Shown here: piece by piece, positions 1-8,028 of the stretch
Numbering within the stretch: the first letter of the stretch is position 1
Layout: each line of letters starts with the position of its first letter
Source: Stenotrophomonas_A sp036566925
GTDB lineage: Bacteria > Pseudomonadota > Gammaproteobacteria > Xanthomonadales > Xanthomonadaceae
Assembly (NCBI GenBank): GCA_036566925.1
Contig: DATCVI010000108.1
Location: 1 to 53,924 of the forward strand
Reading direction: 5' to 3'
Length of the DNA: 53,924 bases
Program-made: the position numbers and the translations under genes
Notes under the pieces: model-generated
What the model saw: the letters and a program-made list of their open reading frames with translations, nothing else
What the model was told of the DNA's origin: nothing
Databases searched by the model: none

Positions 1-875
1 AAATCGCCGGTCGGGTGCACGACTTCATAGCTGCCAAGCACCGCCACAAAGTCGCGACCGGCCGCGCCCCAGGCCTGCAACAGGCGGTTGTCGGCCAGCT
101 CTGGGTCGCCGCCGGCGCGCTGTTGCTGGGCGCGGCTCTGCAGGTCGCCCCAGTAGGTGCGGGTCGGGCTGGGCATGTAGAAGTGAAGGGTGCCCACGCG
201 CGCCTGGGTCGCCAGCACGCGCAATACGTCCGGCGAGATGTTGAGCGTGGCGAAGGCGAACATGCGCGCCGGCAGGCCTTGCGGCAACGCCGAGGCCTCG
301 CCGCCGAAGCGGGCCAGGTAGTCGTGGATGCGGCGCGCGCGATACGCCCTGCCCTCGGCCACGGCGCGCCAGAGGATGGCCTGTGGGTCCTCTGGATCGG
401 CGCCGGCTTCCCAACGCAGCAACCAGTCGCGGCGCCAGGCCTGGTACTTCTCGAAGACGTCGCCGAGTTCACCGGCCAGCGTCCAGGCATTGAGGGGGTC
501 GTCGCCGGCTACGTACTGGGCCAGCGCGCGCAGCGGTGGGCGCGCCATCAGACCCGGGTCGCGCAGGGCCGCATATAGGCGCCAGCGCAATGCCTCGGCA
601 TCGAGGTCGTCGGCACCGCCGCCGACATTGGCGGCCAATGCACGCGAAACGAATTCGCCCGGGGTCAGGAATTCCAGGTTGGCGGCAACGCCGTGCTGGG
701 CCGCGAGTGCGGCCTGCAACCAGCGCCGCATCGCCACTTGCGGAATCAGGATGGCTTCGGGCGCCAACAGCGATTGCCCCGGCGCCGGCTGCCGCAGCTG
801 TTCGGCGAGCAGTCCGGCCAGCACTTCCAGCGAATTGGAATGGTAAAGGCGGAAATCGGGAAGCGCGGCCGGCAT
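1..875 (-). CDS. recC: RecC, exodeoxyribonuclease V gamma subunit (5' part, runs off window)
   Basis: The minus-strand frame opens with ATG at 873-875 (MPAALPDFRLYHSNSLEVLA) and stays open through base 1, giving 291 codons of the N-terminus. RecC is the non-catalytic, Chi-recognising subunit of the RecBCD helicase-nuclease, which repairs double-strand breaks. The opening 'hosNsLevLa.lla..l' and the following 'ILIPQVAMRRWL' segment (about residues 41-52), then 'NAWTLAGELGDVFEKYQAWR', match the inactive helicase domain 1 of RecC. The overlapping long frames in this stretch are out-of-phase shadows caused by high GC. It is divergent from the mla operon across a 207-bp gap. recB and recD are not in the window; they would be expected further left. 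Confidence 0.9.
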   Translation of the reverse strand, partial: MPAALPDFRLYHSNSLEVLAGLLAEQLRQPAPGQSLLAPEAILIPQVAMRRWLQAALAAQHGVAANLEFLTPGEFVSRALAANVGGGADDLDAEALRWRLYAALRDPGLMARPPLRALAQYVAGDDPLNAWTLAGELGDVFEKYQAWRRDWLLRWEAGADPEDPQAILWRAVAEGRAYRARRIHDYLARFGGEASALPQGLPARMFAFATLNISPDVLRVLATQARVGTLHFYMPSPTRTYWGDLQSRAQQQRAGGDPELADNRLLQAWGAAGRDFVAVLGSYEVVHPTGD

Positions 876-1082
876 CCGGCCATCTTGCCCGAGCCGCCCC
901 GGCCGGACGAGTCCCGGTCGAACCGTGGGTGCGATTGGCCCGCTCCAGGGACAGGCTGTTTCGGCGCGACATGCGCTGAACCTGTGTGCAGGGTGGCGCC
1001 GGAATGCGACAATACTGCACGGTCCAGTTCGGTTAAGTTCAGCCGCCGCGACCAATTCTTCCGCGGATTCCCTGCCTAAGCG

Positions 1083-1880
1083 ATGTCGGTGAACGATACC
1101 CCTGTCGTCCAGTTGTCTGGTGTGCGCATCGACCGTGGCGGGCGGGCGATCCTGCGCGACGTTTCGCTGGACGTGCCGCGCGGCAGCATCACCGCAGTGC
1201 TCGGTCCTTCGGGCAGCGGCAAGTCCACCTTGTTGGCAGCGCTCACTGGCGAATTGCATCCAGTCGCCGGCACGCTGCGCCTGTTTGGCGAGGAAGTGCC
1301 GCGGCGCTCGCGCGCGCTGTTGCAGATGCGCCGCAACCTCGGCGTGCTGTTGCAGGGCAACGGCCTGCTGACCGACCTGACCGTAGCCGAGAACGTCGCC
1401 CTGCCGTTGCGCACGCATACGCGCCTGCCGCCCCCGGTGCTGCGTCGCCTGGTGGAAATGAAGCTGCAGGCGGTGGGGCTGTTGGCCACCGCCGATGCCT
1501 GGCCGCGCGAGTTGTCCGGCGGCATGGCGCGGCGCGTGGCACTGGCGCGGGCGCTGGCGCTGGATCCGCCGTTGATGATCTACGACGAACCGCTCACCGG
1601 CCTGGACCCGATCGCCAGCGGCGTGATCATGAGCCTGATCAAGCGGCTCAACGACAGCCTCGGCCTGACCAGCATCATCGTCAGCCACCACGTGCACGAA
1701 ACCTTGCCGATCTGCGACCAGGCGCTGGTGATCGCGAACGGCGGCATCGTGTTTTCCGGTACCCCCGCACAATTGCGGGACAGCACCGATCCGCTGGTGC
1801 GGCAGTTCCTGCATGGCGAGCCGGACGGCCCCATTCCTTTCGACGCGGTGCCGCGTGCGGCGCAGCGGAGTGCTGCCTGA
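1083..1880 (+). CDS. mlaF: MlaF, ATP-binding protein of the Mla phospholipid ABC transporter
   Basis: This is a 265-aa cytoplasmic ATPase that powers the MlaFEDB inner-membrane complex, which keeps phospholipids out of the outer leaflet of the outer membrane. Visible motifs are Walker A GPSGSGKST (41-49), Q-loop Gln91, signature LSGGM (144-148), Walker B LMIYDEP (164-170) and switch His202. It is the first of six tightly packed genes. Its TGA shares one base with the mlaE start (TGATG), implying translational coupling. The gap to recC carries no recognisable consensus promoter. The MlaF assignment, rather than a generic ABC ATPase, rests on the downstream mlaEDCBA genes. Confidence 0.95.
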   Translation: MSVNDTPVVQLSGVRIDRGGRAILRDVSLDVPRGSITAVLGPSGSGKSTLLAALTGELHPVAGTLRLFGEEVPRRSRALLQMRRNLGVLLQGNGLLTDLTVAENVALPLRTHTRLPPPVLRRLVEMKLQAVGLLATADAWPRELSGGMARRVALARALALDPPLMIYDEPLTGLDPIASGVIMSLIKRLNDSLGLTSIIVSHHVHETLPICDQALVIANGGIVFSGTPAQLRDSTDPLVRQFLHGEPDGPIPFDAVPRAAQRSAA

Positions 1881-2629
1881 TGCCCCTGGTTTCCTCCATC
1901 CAGTCGCTGGGCCGGGCCGGTCTGTTCTCGGTGAGCGTGCTGCGGCGTTCGGTGCCCACGCGCGACTTCTTCGCCGAGCTCACCCGCGAGATCTACAAGG
2001 TTGGCGCGCGTTCGTTGCCGATCATCGCCGTGGGCGGGGCCTTCGTCGGCCTGGTGCTGACCTTGCAGGGCTACCGCACGCTGACCACCTACGGTGCGTC
2101 CGATGCCTTGTCCACCCTGCTCGGCCTGTCGCTCTACCGCGAGCTGGCGCCGGTGCTGACGGCGCTGCTGTTCATCGGCCGCGCCGGCAGCTCGATTGCC
2201 GCCGAACTCGGGTTGATGCGCGCCACCGACCAGATCAAGGCGCTGGAGCTGATGGCGATCGACCCGGTCGCCAAGGTCGTTGCGCCGCGCTTCTGGGCCG
2301 CGGTACTGACCGTGCCGCTGCTGACCGGGGTGTTCTGCTCGCTGGCGATCAGCGGCGGCTACTTCGAAGCGGTGCATGTGCTGGGCATCGACAACGGCAC
2401 CTTCTGGTCGGGCCTGCGCGGCAGCGTCGACCTGTGGGACGACTTCGGCGTGGCAATGCTGAAGTCGGCGATCTTCGGCGGCACCGCCGCCCTGGTCGCC
2501 GCCTATGTCGGCTTCCACGCCGAACCGACCATCGAGGGTACTTCGGTGGCCACTACCCGCGCGGTGGTCAATGCCTCGCTGCTGGTACTGATGTTCAATT
2601 TCGTCCTTTCCGCGATGCTGTTCCAATGA
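1880..2629 (+). CDS. mlaE: MlaE, permease of the Mla phospholipid transporter
   Basis: This 249-aa polytopic inner-membrane protein forms the transmembrane core of MlaFEDB. The family hallmark LYRELAPVLTALLFIGRAG (about 85-103) and the following SSIAAELG are present, with about five hydrophobic segments and a C-terminal one ending at FQ. The ATG overlaps the mlaF stop by one base. Length is normal for the MlaE/DUF140 family. It is expected to bind MlaD hexamers on the periplasmic side and MlaF on the cytoplasmic side. Nothing looks truncated. Confidence 0.95.
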   Translation: MPLVSSIQSLGRAGLFSVSVLRRSVPTRDFFAELTREIYKVGARSLPIIAVGGAFVGLVLTLQGYRTLTTYGASDALSTLLGLSLYRELAPVLTALLFIGRAGSSIAAELGLMRATDQIKALELMAIDPVAKVVAPRFWAAVLTVPLLTGVFCSLAISGGYFEAVHVLGIDNGTFWSGLRGSVDLWDDFGVAMLKSAIFGGTAALVAAYVGFHAEPTIEGTSVATTRAVVNASLLVLMFNFVLSAMLFQ

Positions 2630-2663
2630 GCATGCGGAAGGTTTCCCACCTGTCAGGACTGTA

Positions 2664-3197
2664 ATGGCCATGCGTGGACCAAGACTCGAATTTTCCGTCG
2701 GCGCATTCTTGCTGCTGACCCTGGCCTCGCTGCTGGTACTGGCAGTGGCCTCGACCAACCAGCGCTTTGGCTTCGGCCACAGCGAATACACGCTGGTGGC
2801 GCGCTTTACCCAGATCGGCCAACTGCGGCCGCAGGCGCCGGTGCGCATCGGCGGCGTCAACATCGGCCGGGTGTCGGACATCTCGCTGGACCCGAAGACG
2901 TTCGAGTCGGTGGTGACCCTGGCCCTGGACGAGCGCTACAAGGATCTGTCTGCCGATACCTCGGCCGGCATCTTCACCAGCGGGCTGCTGGGCGAGAGCT
3001 ACATCGGCCTGCAGCCGGGCGGCGACCCCGACACGCTCAAGCCGGGCGATGAGATTGCCTTCACCCAGCCGGCCGTGGATCTGCTGCAGTTGGTCGGCAA
3101 ATACATGTTCAGCGGCGGCGGCACGGGCGGTGGCGATAAAGCCGCCGCGCCCGGCGACGCTACCGACACTCCCGCTCCCACGGAACCGCAACCATGA
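2664..3197 (+). CDS. mlaD: MlaD, MCE-domain substrate-binding subunit
   Basis: This is a 177-aa protein with a single N-terminal membrane anchor (about residues 11-30) and a periplasmic MCE domain (about 38-120; 'RIGGVNIGRVSDISLD' and 'GLLGESYIGLQPGG' are typical). MlaD forms a hexameric ring through which lipid passes between MlaC and MlaE. After the MCE domain comes a hydrophobic helix (AVDLLQLVGKYMF) and a short Gly/Ala/Pro-rich tail. The chosen ATG is at 2664; ATG at 2670 (MRGPR) is equally possible. The stop overlaps the mlaC start (ATGA at 3194-3197). Confidence 0.94.
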   Translation: MAMRGPRLEFSVGAFLLLTLASLLVLAVASTNQRFGFGHSEYTLVARFTQIGQLRPQAPVRIGGVNIGRVSDISLDPKTFESVVTLALDERYKDLSADTSAGIFTSGLLGESYIGLQPGGDPDTLKPGDEIAFTQPAVDLLQLVGKYMFSGGGTGGGDKAAAPGDATDTPAPTEPQP

Positions 3198-3874
3198 AGA
3201 ATCGTTTCGCCCTGACCGTCCTGTCCATCGCCCTGGCCGCCACGCCGGCGCTTGCGCTGGCCCAGGCGACGCCGGTCGCCCCGGCCGCCGCCGCGACCAG
3301 CAATGGCACCGCCACGCGCACCGTGATCGGCACCAGCACCCGCATCCTGACCACGCTGGAGCAGCGCCGCGCCGAGTTCCGCAAGAACCCGGCGGCCCTG
3401 CGCCAGTACATCGACGGTGAGCTCACCAAATCCTTCGACCGCGACTACGCGGCCCGGCTGGTGCTGGGTATCCATGCCCGCGGCGCCTCCGATGCCGACG
3501 TCAAGCTGTTCGCCGATGCCATGGCCGACAACCTGATGCAGCGCTACGGCGATGCCCTGCTCGAATTCGAGGGTAAGCCGACCTTCCGCGGCAAGTCCGA
3601 AAGCGCGCTGCCGGGCGGCCGCGGCGTGGTCGTGGCTACCGAACTGCTGCGCGCCGGCAGCGACCCGACGCCGGTCGACTACCTGATGCGCAACGTCAAC
3701 GGCCAGTGGATGATCTTCGACGTCCGCATCGAGGGCATCTCCTACGTGCAGACCTTCAAGACCCAGTTCGACGCACCGCTGCGCCAGAAGGGCATTGCCG
3801 AGGTCGCCAAGGAACTGCGCGACGGCTCGTTGCAGGCCGGCCCGCAAGGCAACGGCAAGGCCAGTGGCAAATAA
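3194..3874 (+). CDS. mlaC: MlaC, periplasmic phospholipid shuttle
   Basis: This 226-aa protein has a Sec signal peptide (MKNRFALTVLSIALAATPAL, cleavage near ALAQA at about 21-25). The mature region fits the MlaC/Ttg2D family: 'YARAVLG'-like segment YAARLVLG, the 'FADAMADNLMQRYGDALLEF' region, and 'YLMRNVNGQWMIFDVRIEGISYVQTFKTQF', the usual C-terminal signature. MlaC carries phospholipids across the periplasm between MlaA at the outer membrane and MlaD at the inner membrane. It overlaps mlaD by 4 bp and mlaB by 11 bp. The C-terminal tail (LQAGPQGNGKASGK) is low-complexity. Confidence 0.95.
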   Translation: MKNRFALTVLSIALAATPALALAQATPVAPAAAATSNGTATRTVIGTSTRILTTLEQRRAEFRKNPAALRQYIDGELTKSFDRDYAARLVLGIHARGASDADVKLFADAMADNLMQRYGDALLEFEGKPTFRGKSESALPGGRGVVVATELLRAGSDPTPVDYLMRNVNGQWMIFDVRIEGISYVQTFKTQFDAPLRQKGIAEVAKELRDGSLQAGPQGNGKASGK

Positions 3875-4184
3875 AGCCGCCCTGCGTCGCGAGGGCGAGG
3901 CGCTGGTATTGACCGGCGCGCTCGACCGCACCGCAGTGACCGCGCTATGGCTGCAAGCCAGCGCGGCGTTGGCGGGCGTGCGCACGCTCGACCTGCGCGC
4001 CGTCGAGCGCGTGGACAGCGCCGGTGTGGCGTTGCTGGCCGAATTGGCCGCGCGCCTGCGCGCCGCCGGCGAGGGCCAACCGCAAGTACTCGGTGCACCG
4101 GCCGGCCTGGCCGAACTCACGGCGGCCTACCGCCTCACTCCATCATTGGATTTCCAGGTGTCCCCACCGCCTGCTGCGAGCTGA
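3864..4184 (+). CDS. mlaB: MlaB, STAS-domain regulator of the Mla transporter
   Basis: This is a 106-aa STAS-domain protein: 'LVLTGALDRTAVTALW' N-terminal strand, then 'TLDLRAVERVDSAGVALLAELAARLRAAG', the canonical D-S-A-G loop and helix. MlaB binds MlaF and is needed for its stability and ATPase activity. I start it at GTG 3864, inside the last codons of mlaC. An in-frame ATG at 3795 would add 23 residues (MPRSPRNCATARCRPARKAT) that read as an out-of-phase shadow of mlaC. The 11-bp overlap suggests translation coupled to mlaC. It ends two bases before the mlaA start. Confidence 0.88.
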   Translation: MANKAALRREGEALVLTGALDRTAVTALWLQASAALAGVRTLDLRAVERVDSAGVALLAELAARLRAAGEGQPQVLGAPAGLAELTAAYRLTPSLDFQVSPPPAAS

Positions 4185-4185
4185 C

Positions 4186-5199
4186 ATGAACGTCTCCCGT
4201 CTTTCCCTGATCGCCGTGACCGTCTTGCTGGCCGCTTGTGCCGGCCAGGCGCCGAAGTCCGACCCCGTGCAGCAAACGGGCACCGTGGTGCCGGCTGCGG
4301 AGACGACGGCCAGCGTGCCACCGCAGACGGCTGCACCGAGCGTCGCCGAGCCCGCGGCGGCGCAAGCCGATACCGCCACGCCGAGCGCGCCCGTCACCGA
4401 AGCGGCTGCCACCGGCGCTGCGCCCACTGCGGCCGAAGACGACTTCGCCGCGCTCTACGGCGGCCCGGCTCCCAGCGCACAGGGTGCGTCCGGTGCCGAG
4501 ACCGGTACCACCGCCTCTAGCACTTACGATCCGTGGGAGCGCTACAACCGTGCGATGCACCGCTTCAACATGGCGGTCGATCGCGGCGTGGCGCGGCCGC
4601 TGGCCAACGCCTATGTCACGGTGACGCCAGAGCCGGTGCGCCTGGGCGTCAGCAATTTCTTCGAGAACCTGCGTTCGCCGGTGACCATGGTCAACCAGGT
4701 GTTGCAGGGCCACCCGGTGCAGGCGCTGCAGACCTTGGGCCGCTTCGTGCTCAATTCGACCCTGGGCATCGGTGGCCTGCTGGATCCTGCCAGCGCCGCG
4801 CGCGTGCCGCGCCGTACCGAGGACTTTGGCCAGACCTTGGGGGTATGGGGTTGGAGCAACTCGCGCTATGTCGAGTTGCCGCTGTTCGGCCCGCGCACCG
4901 TTCGCGATACCTTTGGCCTGGCCGGCGACATGCCGCTGTCGCCGCTGCGCCAGGTGGAAAGCGACAAGTGGCGAATCGGCCTGCAGGGCCTGCAGTTGGT
5001 CAACACCCGTGCGCAGTTGCTGGCGGTGGACGCCTTGCGTGATGCGGCGGTTGACGAGTACGCGCTCACCCGCGATGCCTGGCTGCAACGGCGCAACTAC
5101 CAGATCCAGCGCGACCGCCGTGGCGACCGCAGTACGGACGAAGAGCGCGATACCACCGTGCCGGTGGATGCGATGCCGATGCCCGACTTCGGCAATTGA
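4186..5199 (+). CDS. mlaA: MlaA (VacJ) outer-membrane lipoprotein
   Basis: This is a 337-aa lipoprotein: signal peptide with lipobox LAAC, lipidated Cys18. MlaA sits as a ring in the outer membrane and removes phospholipids from the outer leaflet, handing them to MlaC. The conserved domain starts near residue 114 (YDPWERYNRAMHRFNMAVD) and continues through 'NFFENLRSPVTMVNQVLQG', 'RFVLNSTLGIGGLLDPA' and 'FGQTLGVWGW'. Between Cys18 and the domain lies about 95 residues of Ala/Pro/Thr/Glu-rich linker, much longer than the roughly dozen residues in E. coli MlaA. ATG 4186 is chosen because it starts the signal peptide; an upstream in-frame ATG (4024) lies within mlaB. It is the last gene of the operon. 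Confidence 0.94.
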   Translation: MNVSRLSLIAVTVLLAACAGQAPKSDPVQQTGTVVPAAETTASVPPQTAAPSVAEPAAAQADTATPSAPVTEAAATGAAPTAAEDDFAALYGGPAPSAQGASGAETGTTASSTYDPWERYNRAMHRFNMAVDRGVARPLANAYVTVTPEPVRLGVSNFFENLRSPVTMVNQVLQGHPVQALQTLGRFVLNSTLGIGGLLDPASAARVPRRTEDFGQTLGVWGWSNSRYVELPLFGPRTVRDTFGLAGDMPLSPLRQVESDKWRIGLQGLQLVNTRAQLLAVDALRDAAVDEYALTRDAWLQRRNYQIQRDRRGDRSTDEERDTTVPVDAMPMPDFGN

Positions 5200-5217
5200 G
5201 GCGCGATACGTAGTGAT

Positions 5218-5247
5218 AAAAAAGCCCGGGTCTCCCCGGGCTTTTTT
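5218..5247. terminator. Bidirectional intrinsic terminator, mla operon / gpx
   Basis: GCCCGGG (5224-5230) pairs with CCCGGGC (5235-5241) around a TCTC loop, flanked by A6 on the left and T6 on the right. It therefore works as a rho-independent terminator on both strands. It ends the mla operon 19 bp after its stop codon and also the leftward glutathione peroxidase gene. Confidence 0.93.
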
Positions 5248-5275
5248 CATGCCGAAACCTGCACGGCCAATTCGG

Positions 5276-5821
5276 TTACGCGCCCAGCGCGCGCTCGATC
5301 GCGGCCAACAGGCCGGCATCGTCCGGCGTAATGCTCGGGGCGAAGCGGGCGATGACCTCGCCGTCGCGGCCCACCAGGAACTTCTCGAAGTTCCACAGGA
5401 CGCCCGGCGCCGGGTTCGGTTCGATACCGAAGCCAACCAGCTGCTGACGCATGGCCGCATCGCCGACCGACTCGGGCTGCGCGGCCACCAGCGCACGGTA
5501 TAGCGGGTGGGTCTCGGGCCCGGTCACCGCGATCTTGGAGAACATGGGGAAGCTGACGTCGTAGGTCAGCTCGCAGAACTGCTGGATTTCCGCATCAGTC
5601 CCCGGCTCCTGGCCCTTGAAGTCGTTGGCCGGAAAGCCGAGCACGGCCAGGCCGGCGTCGCGCTTGGCGCGGTAGAGCTGCTCAAGGCCCGCGTATTGCG
5701 TGGTCAGGCCACACTTGGATGCCACGTTCACCACCAGCAGCACCTTGCCGCGGTAGTCGCCCAACGAGGCCGGCTGGCCAGCGATGGTTTTCAAGGGGAT
5801 ATCGTGAAGCGTTGTTGCCAT
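5276..5821 (-). CDS. Glutathione peroxidase family protein (BtuE-like)
   Basis: This 181-aa thiol peroxidase reduces hydrogen peroxide or lipid hydroperoxides with glutathione or thioredoxin. The peroxidatic Cys37 is in NVASKCGLT, and Gln71 in GFPANDFKGQEPG and Trp in WNFEKFLV complete the usual Cys-Gln-Trp-Asn set. It is a Cys, not a selenocysteine, enzyme. The motif commonly written FPCNQFGGQEPG reads FPANDFKGQEPG here. It ends against the mla terminator and is followed upstream by rmuC on the same strand (27-bp gap), so the two may be cotranscribed. Confidence 0.93.
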   Translation of the reverse strand: MATTLHDIPLKTIAGQPASLGDYRGKVLLVVNVASKCGLTTQYAGLEQLYRAKRDAGLAVLGFPANDFKGQEPGTDAEIQQFCELTYDVSFPMFSKIAVTGPETHPLYRALVAAQPESVGDAAMRQQLVGFGIEPNPAPGVLWNFEKFLVGRDGEVIARFAPSITPDDAGLLAAIERALGA

Positions 5822-5848
5822 GGGGGAGTAGTCCTTCGTGGGTCGGGG

Positions 5849-7237
5849 TCAGTCTGACTCGGGTGAATCTTCGCCGGTGTCTTCGTCGGGCGCGCCAAGG
5901 GTATCGAGTGCGGCGTCCTCAGGCAGGGCGCGCGAATCGCCAATGGACAGGCTCTCCACCCCACGCAGTTTGCGCTCGATGGTGCGCGTCTTGCGATGGG
6001 CGTCTCCCAGGCTCTTGCCGACCGTAAGGATCTGCTTCTCGGCCTTTGCCAGGATGCCGCCGAACTTGCCGAACTCGCTCTTTACCGCGCCGAGCAGGCC
6101 CCAGACCTCGCTGGAGCGCTTCTCGATGGCCAGCGTGCGGAAGCCCATCTGCAAGCTGTTGAGCAGGGCGGTGAAGGTGGTCGGGCCGGCGATGACCACG
6201 CGGTGCTCGCGTTGCAGCAGATCCACCAGGCCCGGCCGGCGAATGGTCTCGGCGTACAGGCCCTCGGTGGGCAGGAACATCACCGCAAAGTCGGTGGTGT
6301 GCGGCGGCACGATGTATTTGTCGCCGATCGACTTGGCCTGGATCCGGATTGCCTTTTCCAGCTGCGCGCCGCTGCTCAGCACCAGCTCCGCATCGCCTTG
6401 TTCGTGGGCATCGAGCAGGCGCTCGTAGTCTTCGCGCGGGAATTTGCAGTCGATCGGCAACCATACCGGCGTGTCGACGTCCTGGCCGCGACCGGGCAGG
6501 CGCACGGCGAAATCGACCACCTCGCCACTATCCGGGCGCACGCGCACGCTGCGGCTGTACTGGTCCTGGGTAAGGGTCTGTTCGAGGATGTTGTCCAGCT
6601 GCACTTCACCCCAGCCGCCACGCGTCTTGACGTTGGTCAGCACGCGCTTGAGGTCGCCCACCCCGGTGGCCAGCTGCTGCATCTCGCCCAGGCCGCGCTG
6701 CACCTGTTCCAGGCGTTCGGACACCAGCTTGAACGAGGCATCGAGGCGGGTGTTCAAGGTGGTCTGCAGCTTTTCATCGACCGTGGCGCGCATCTGCTCG
6801 AGCTTGCCGGCGTTGTCGGCCTGTAGCGCCTGCAACTGCTGTTCAAGCGTGGCGCGCATCTCGCCGATGCGCTGCTCGTTGCGCTGGGTGAGATCAGTCA
6901 GGCGCTGGCCGAGCTGTTCGGCAAAGCGCTGCTGGGCCAGGCTGGCTTCCTCGCGGGCGCGCCGGGCGTCTTCGCTGAGTGCTTCGCGCAGCAGGTCCAG
7001 GCGTTGATCGGTGCGGGTGGACAGGTCGCCGAGCTGGCGGGCGAAGATTTCCAGCCGCGCGTCCTGCTGGCGCGCGGCGCCTTCCAGTTGTTCCCGCAGC
7101 TCGCCGCGACCCTGGCGTTGCTCCTCGCGCAGGACCTGGGCGAGGGCGTCGTGGCGAGGGCGGCGGAACAGTGCGGCCAGCTGGAGCACGATGACTGCGC
7201 ACAGCAGGCCGGCGATAAAGAGAGATTCGGCAGACAT
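5849..7237 (-). CDS. rmuC: RmuC family DNA recombination protein
   Basis: This is a 462-aa protein with an N-terminal membrane anchor (SLFIAGLLCAVIVLQLAALF), a long coiled coil (about 40-200, rich in E/Q/R/A) and the C-terminal RmuC nuclease-like domain: 'LTNVKTRGGWGEVQLDNILEQTLT', 'LPIDCKFPREDYERL', 'YIVPPHTTDFAVMFLPTEGLYAE' and 'TFTALLNSLQMGFRTLAIEK'. RmuC limits DNA inversions at short inverted repeats. ATG 7237 is preferred over GTG 7243 (two residues longer). The tail is acidic (PDEDTGEDSPESD). Confidence 0.94.
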   Translation of the reverse strand: MSAESLFIAGLLCAVIVLQLAALFRRPRHDALAQVLREEQRQGRGELREQLEGAARQQDARLEIFARQLGDLSTRTDQRLDLLREALSEDARRAREEASLAQQRFAEQLGQRLTDLTQRNEQRIGEMRATLEQQLQALQADNAGKLEQMRATVDEKLQTTLNTRLDASFKLVSERLEQVQRGLGEMQQLATGVGDLKRVLTNVKTRGGWGEVQLDNILEQTLTQDQYSRSVRVRPDSGEVVDFAVRLPGRGQDVDTPVWLPIDCKFPREDYERLLDAHEQGDAELVLSSGAQLEKAIRIQAKSIGDKYIVPPHTTDFAVMFLPTEGLYAETIRRPGLVDLLQREHRVVIAGPTTFTALLNSLQMGFRTLAIEKRSSEVWGLLGAVKSEFGKFGGILAKAEKQILTVGKSLGDAHRKTRTIERKLRGVESLSIGDSRALPEDAALDTLGAPDEDTGEDSPESD

Positions 7238-7317
7238 ACGCACAGTGTATCCGGCTGCGTCTCACCGGCTGCGTCCCGGGCTTATGCTTCCGGTCCCTCC
7301 CCTCGCTGCCCCTTCCC

Positions 7318-7941
7318 ATGCTGGAACTGATCGGCAAGGCCACCTCGATCAATGTGCGCAAGGTGCTGTGGACCCTGGACGAGCTGGGGCTTGAGTACCG
7401 GCGCCGGGACGTTGGCGAAGGCGTCGAGGAGATCGATGCGGGCCAGTGGCGCGCGCTCAATCCCAACGGACTGGTACCGGTGTTGCGCGAGGGCGATTTC
7501 GTGCTGTGGGAATCCAACACGATCTGCCGCTACCTGGCCGGCCGCGCGGCGCGCATGGACCTCCTGCCTGCCGAGCCACGCACGCGGGCGCGGGTCGAGC
7601 AATGGATGGACTGGCAGGCCACCGGGCTCAACGATGCCTGGCGCTATGTATTCATGGCGCGGGTGCGGCAGAGCCCCCTGCACACGGATGCGCGCGCGAT
7701 CGAACGCAGCATCGCCAGTTGGAACCAATACATGGCGGTGCTCGACCAACAGCTGGCGACCACAGGCGCCTACGTTGCCGGCGACACCTTCACCCTCGCC
7801 GACGTGGTCATTGGCCTGTCGGTGCAGCGCTGGCGGCAATCGCCGGTCGAACGGCCGGACCTGGCGGCAGTGGCAGATTATTTTGCCCGCCTGCAGCAAC
7901 GCCCGGCCTTCCTTCGCCATGGCGACAACGGCGTGCCCTGA
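7318..7941 (+). CDS. Glutathione S-transferase family protein
   Basis: This is a 207-aa cytosolic GST. The thioredoxin-fold N-terminal half is 'MLELIGKATSINVRKVLWTLDELGLEYRRRDVG' with the cis-Pro in 'NPNGLVPVLREGDFVLWESNTICRYLA', where the E-S pair binds the glutathione gamma-Glu. The all-helical C-terminal half contains the N-capping motif 'VAGDTFTLADVVIG'. The substrate is unknown. It is divergent from rmuC across 80 bp, and the lysE-type gene follows on the same strand after 87 bp. Confidence 0.9.
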   Translation: MLELIGKATSINVRKVLWTLDELGLEYRRRDVGEGVEEIDAGQWRALNPNGLVPVLREGDFVLWESNTICRYLAGRAARMDLLPAEPRTRARVEQWMDWQATGLNDAWRYVFMARVRQSPLHTDARAIERSIASWNQYMAVLDQQLATTGAYVAGDTFTLADVVIGLSVQRWRQSPVERPDLAAVADYFARLQQRPAFLRHGDNGVP

Positions 7942-8028
7942 GCGCAAGTTCTGGCGAAGGCGATGCATCCTCGCCTCGATTGGCGCAGTGCCCGACAATA
8001 GCGGCCCCTTTTCTGAGGTTCGGCGCAC

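Noticed and set aside
469..1079. Several overlapping frames in the recC/mla divergent region
   Set aside because: They are out of phase with recC or run through the promoter gap and lack recognisable sequence.
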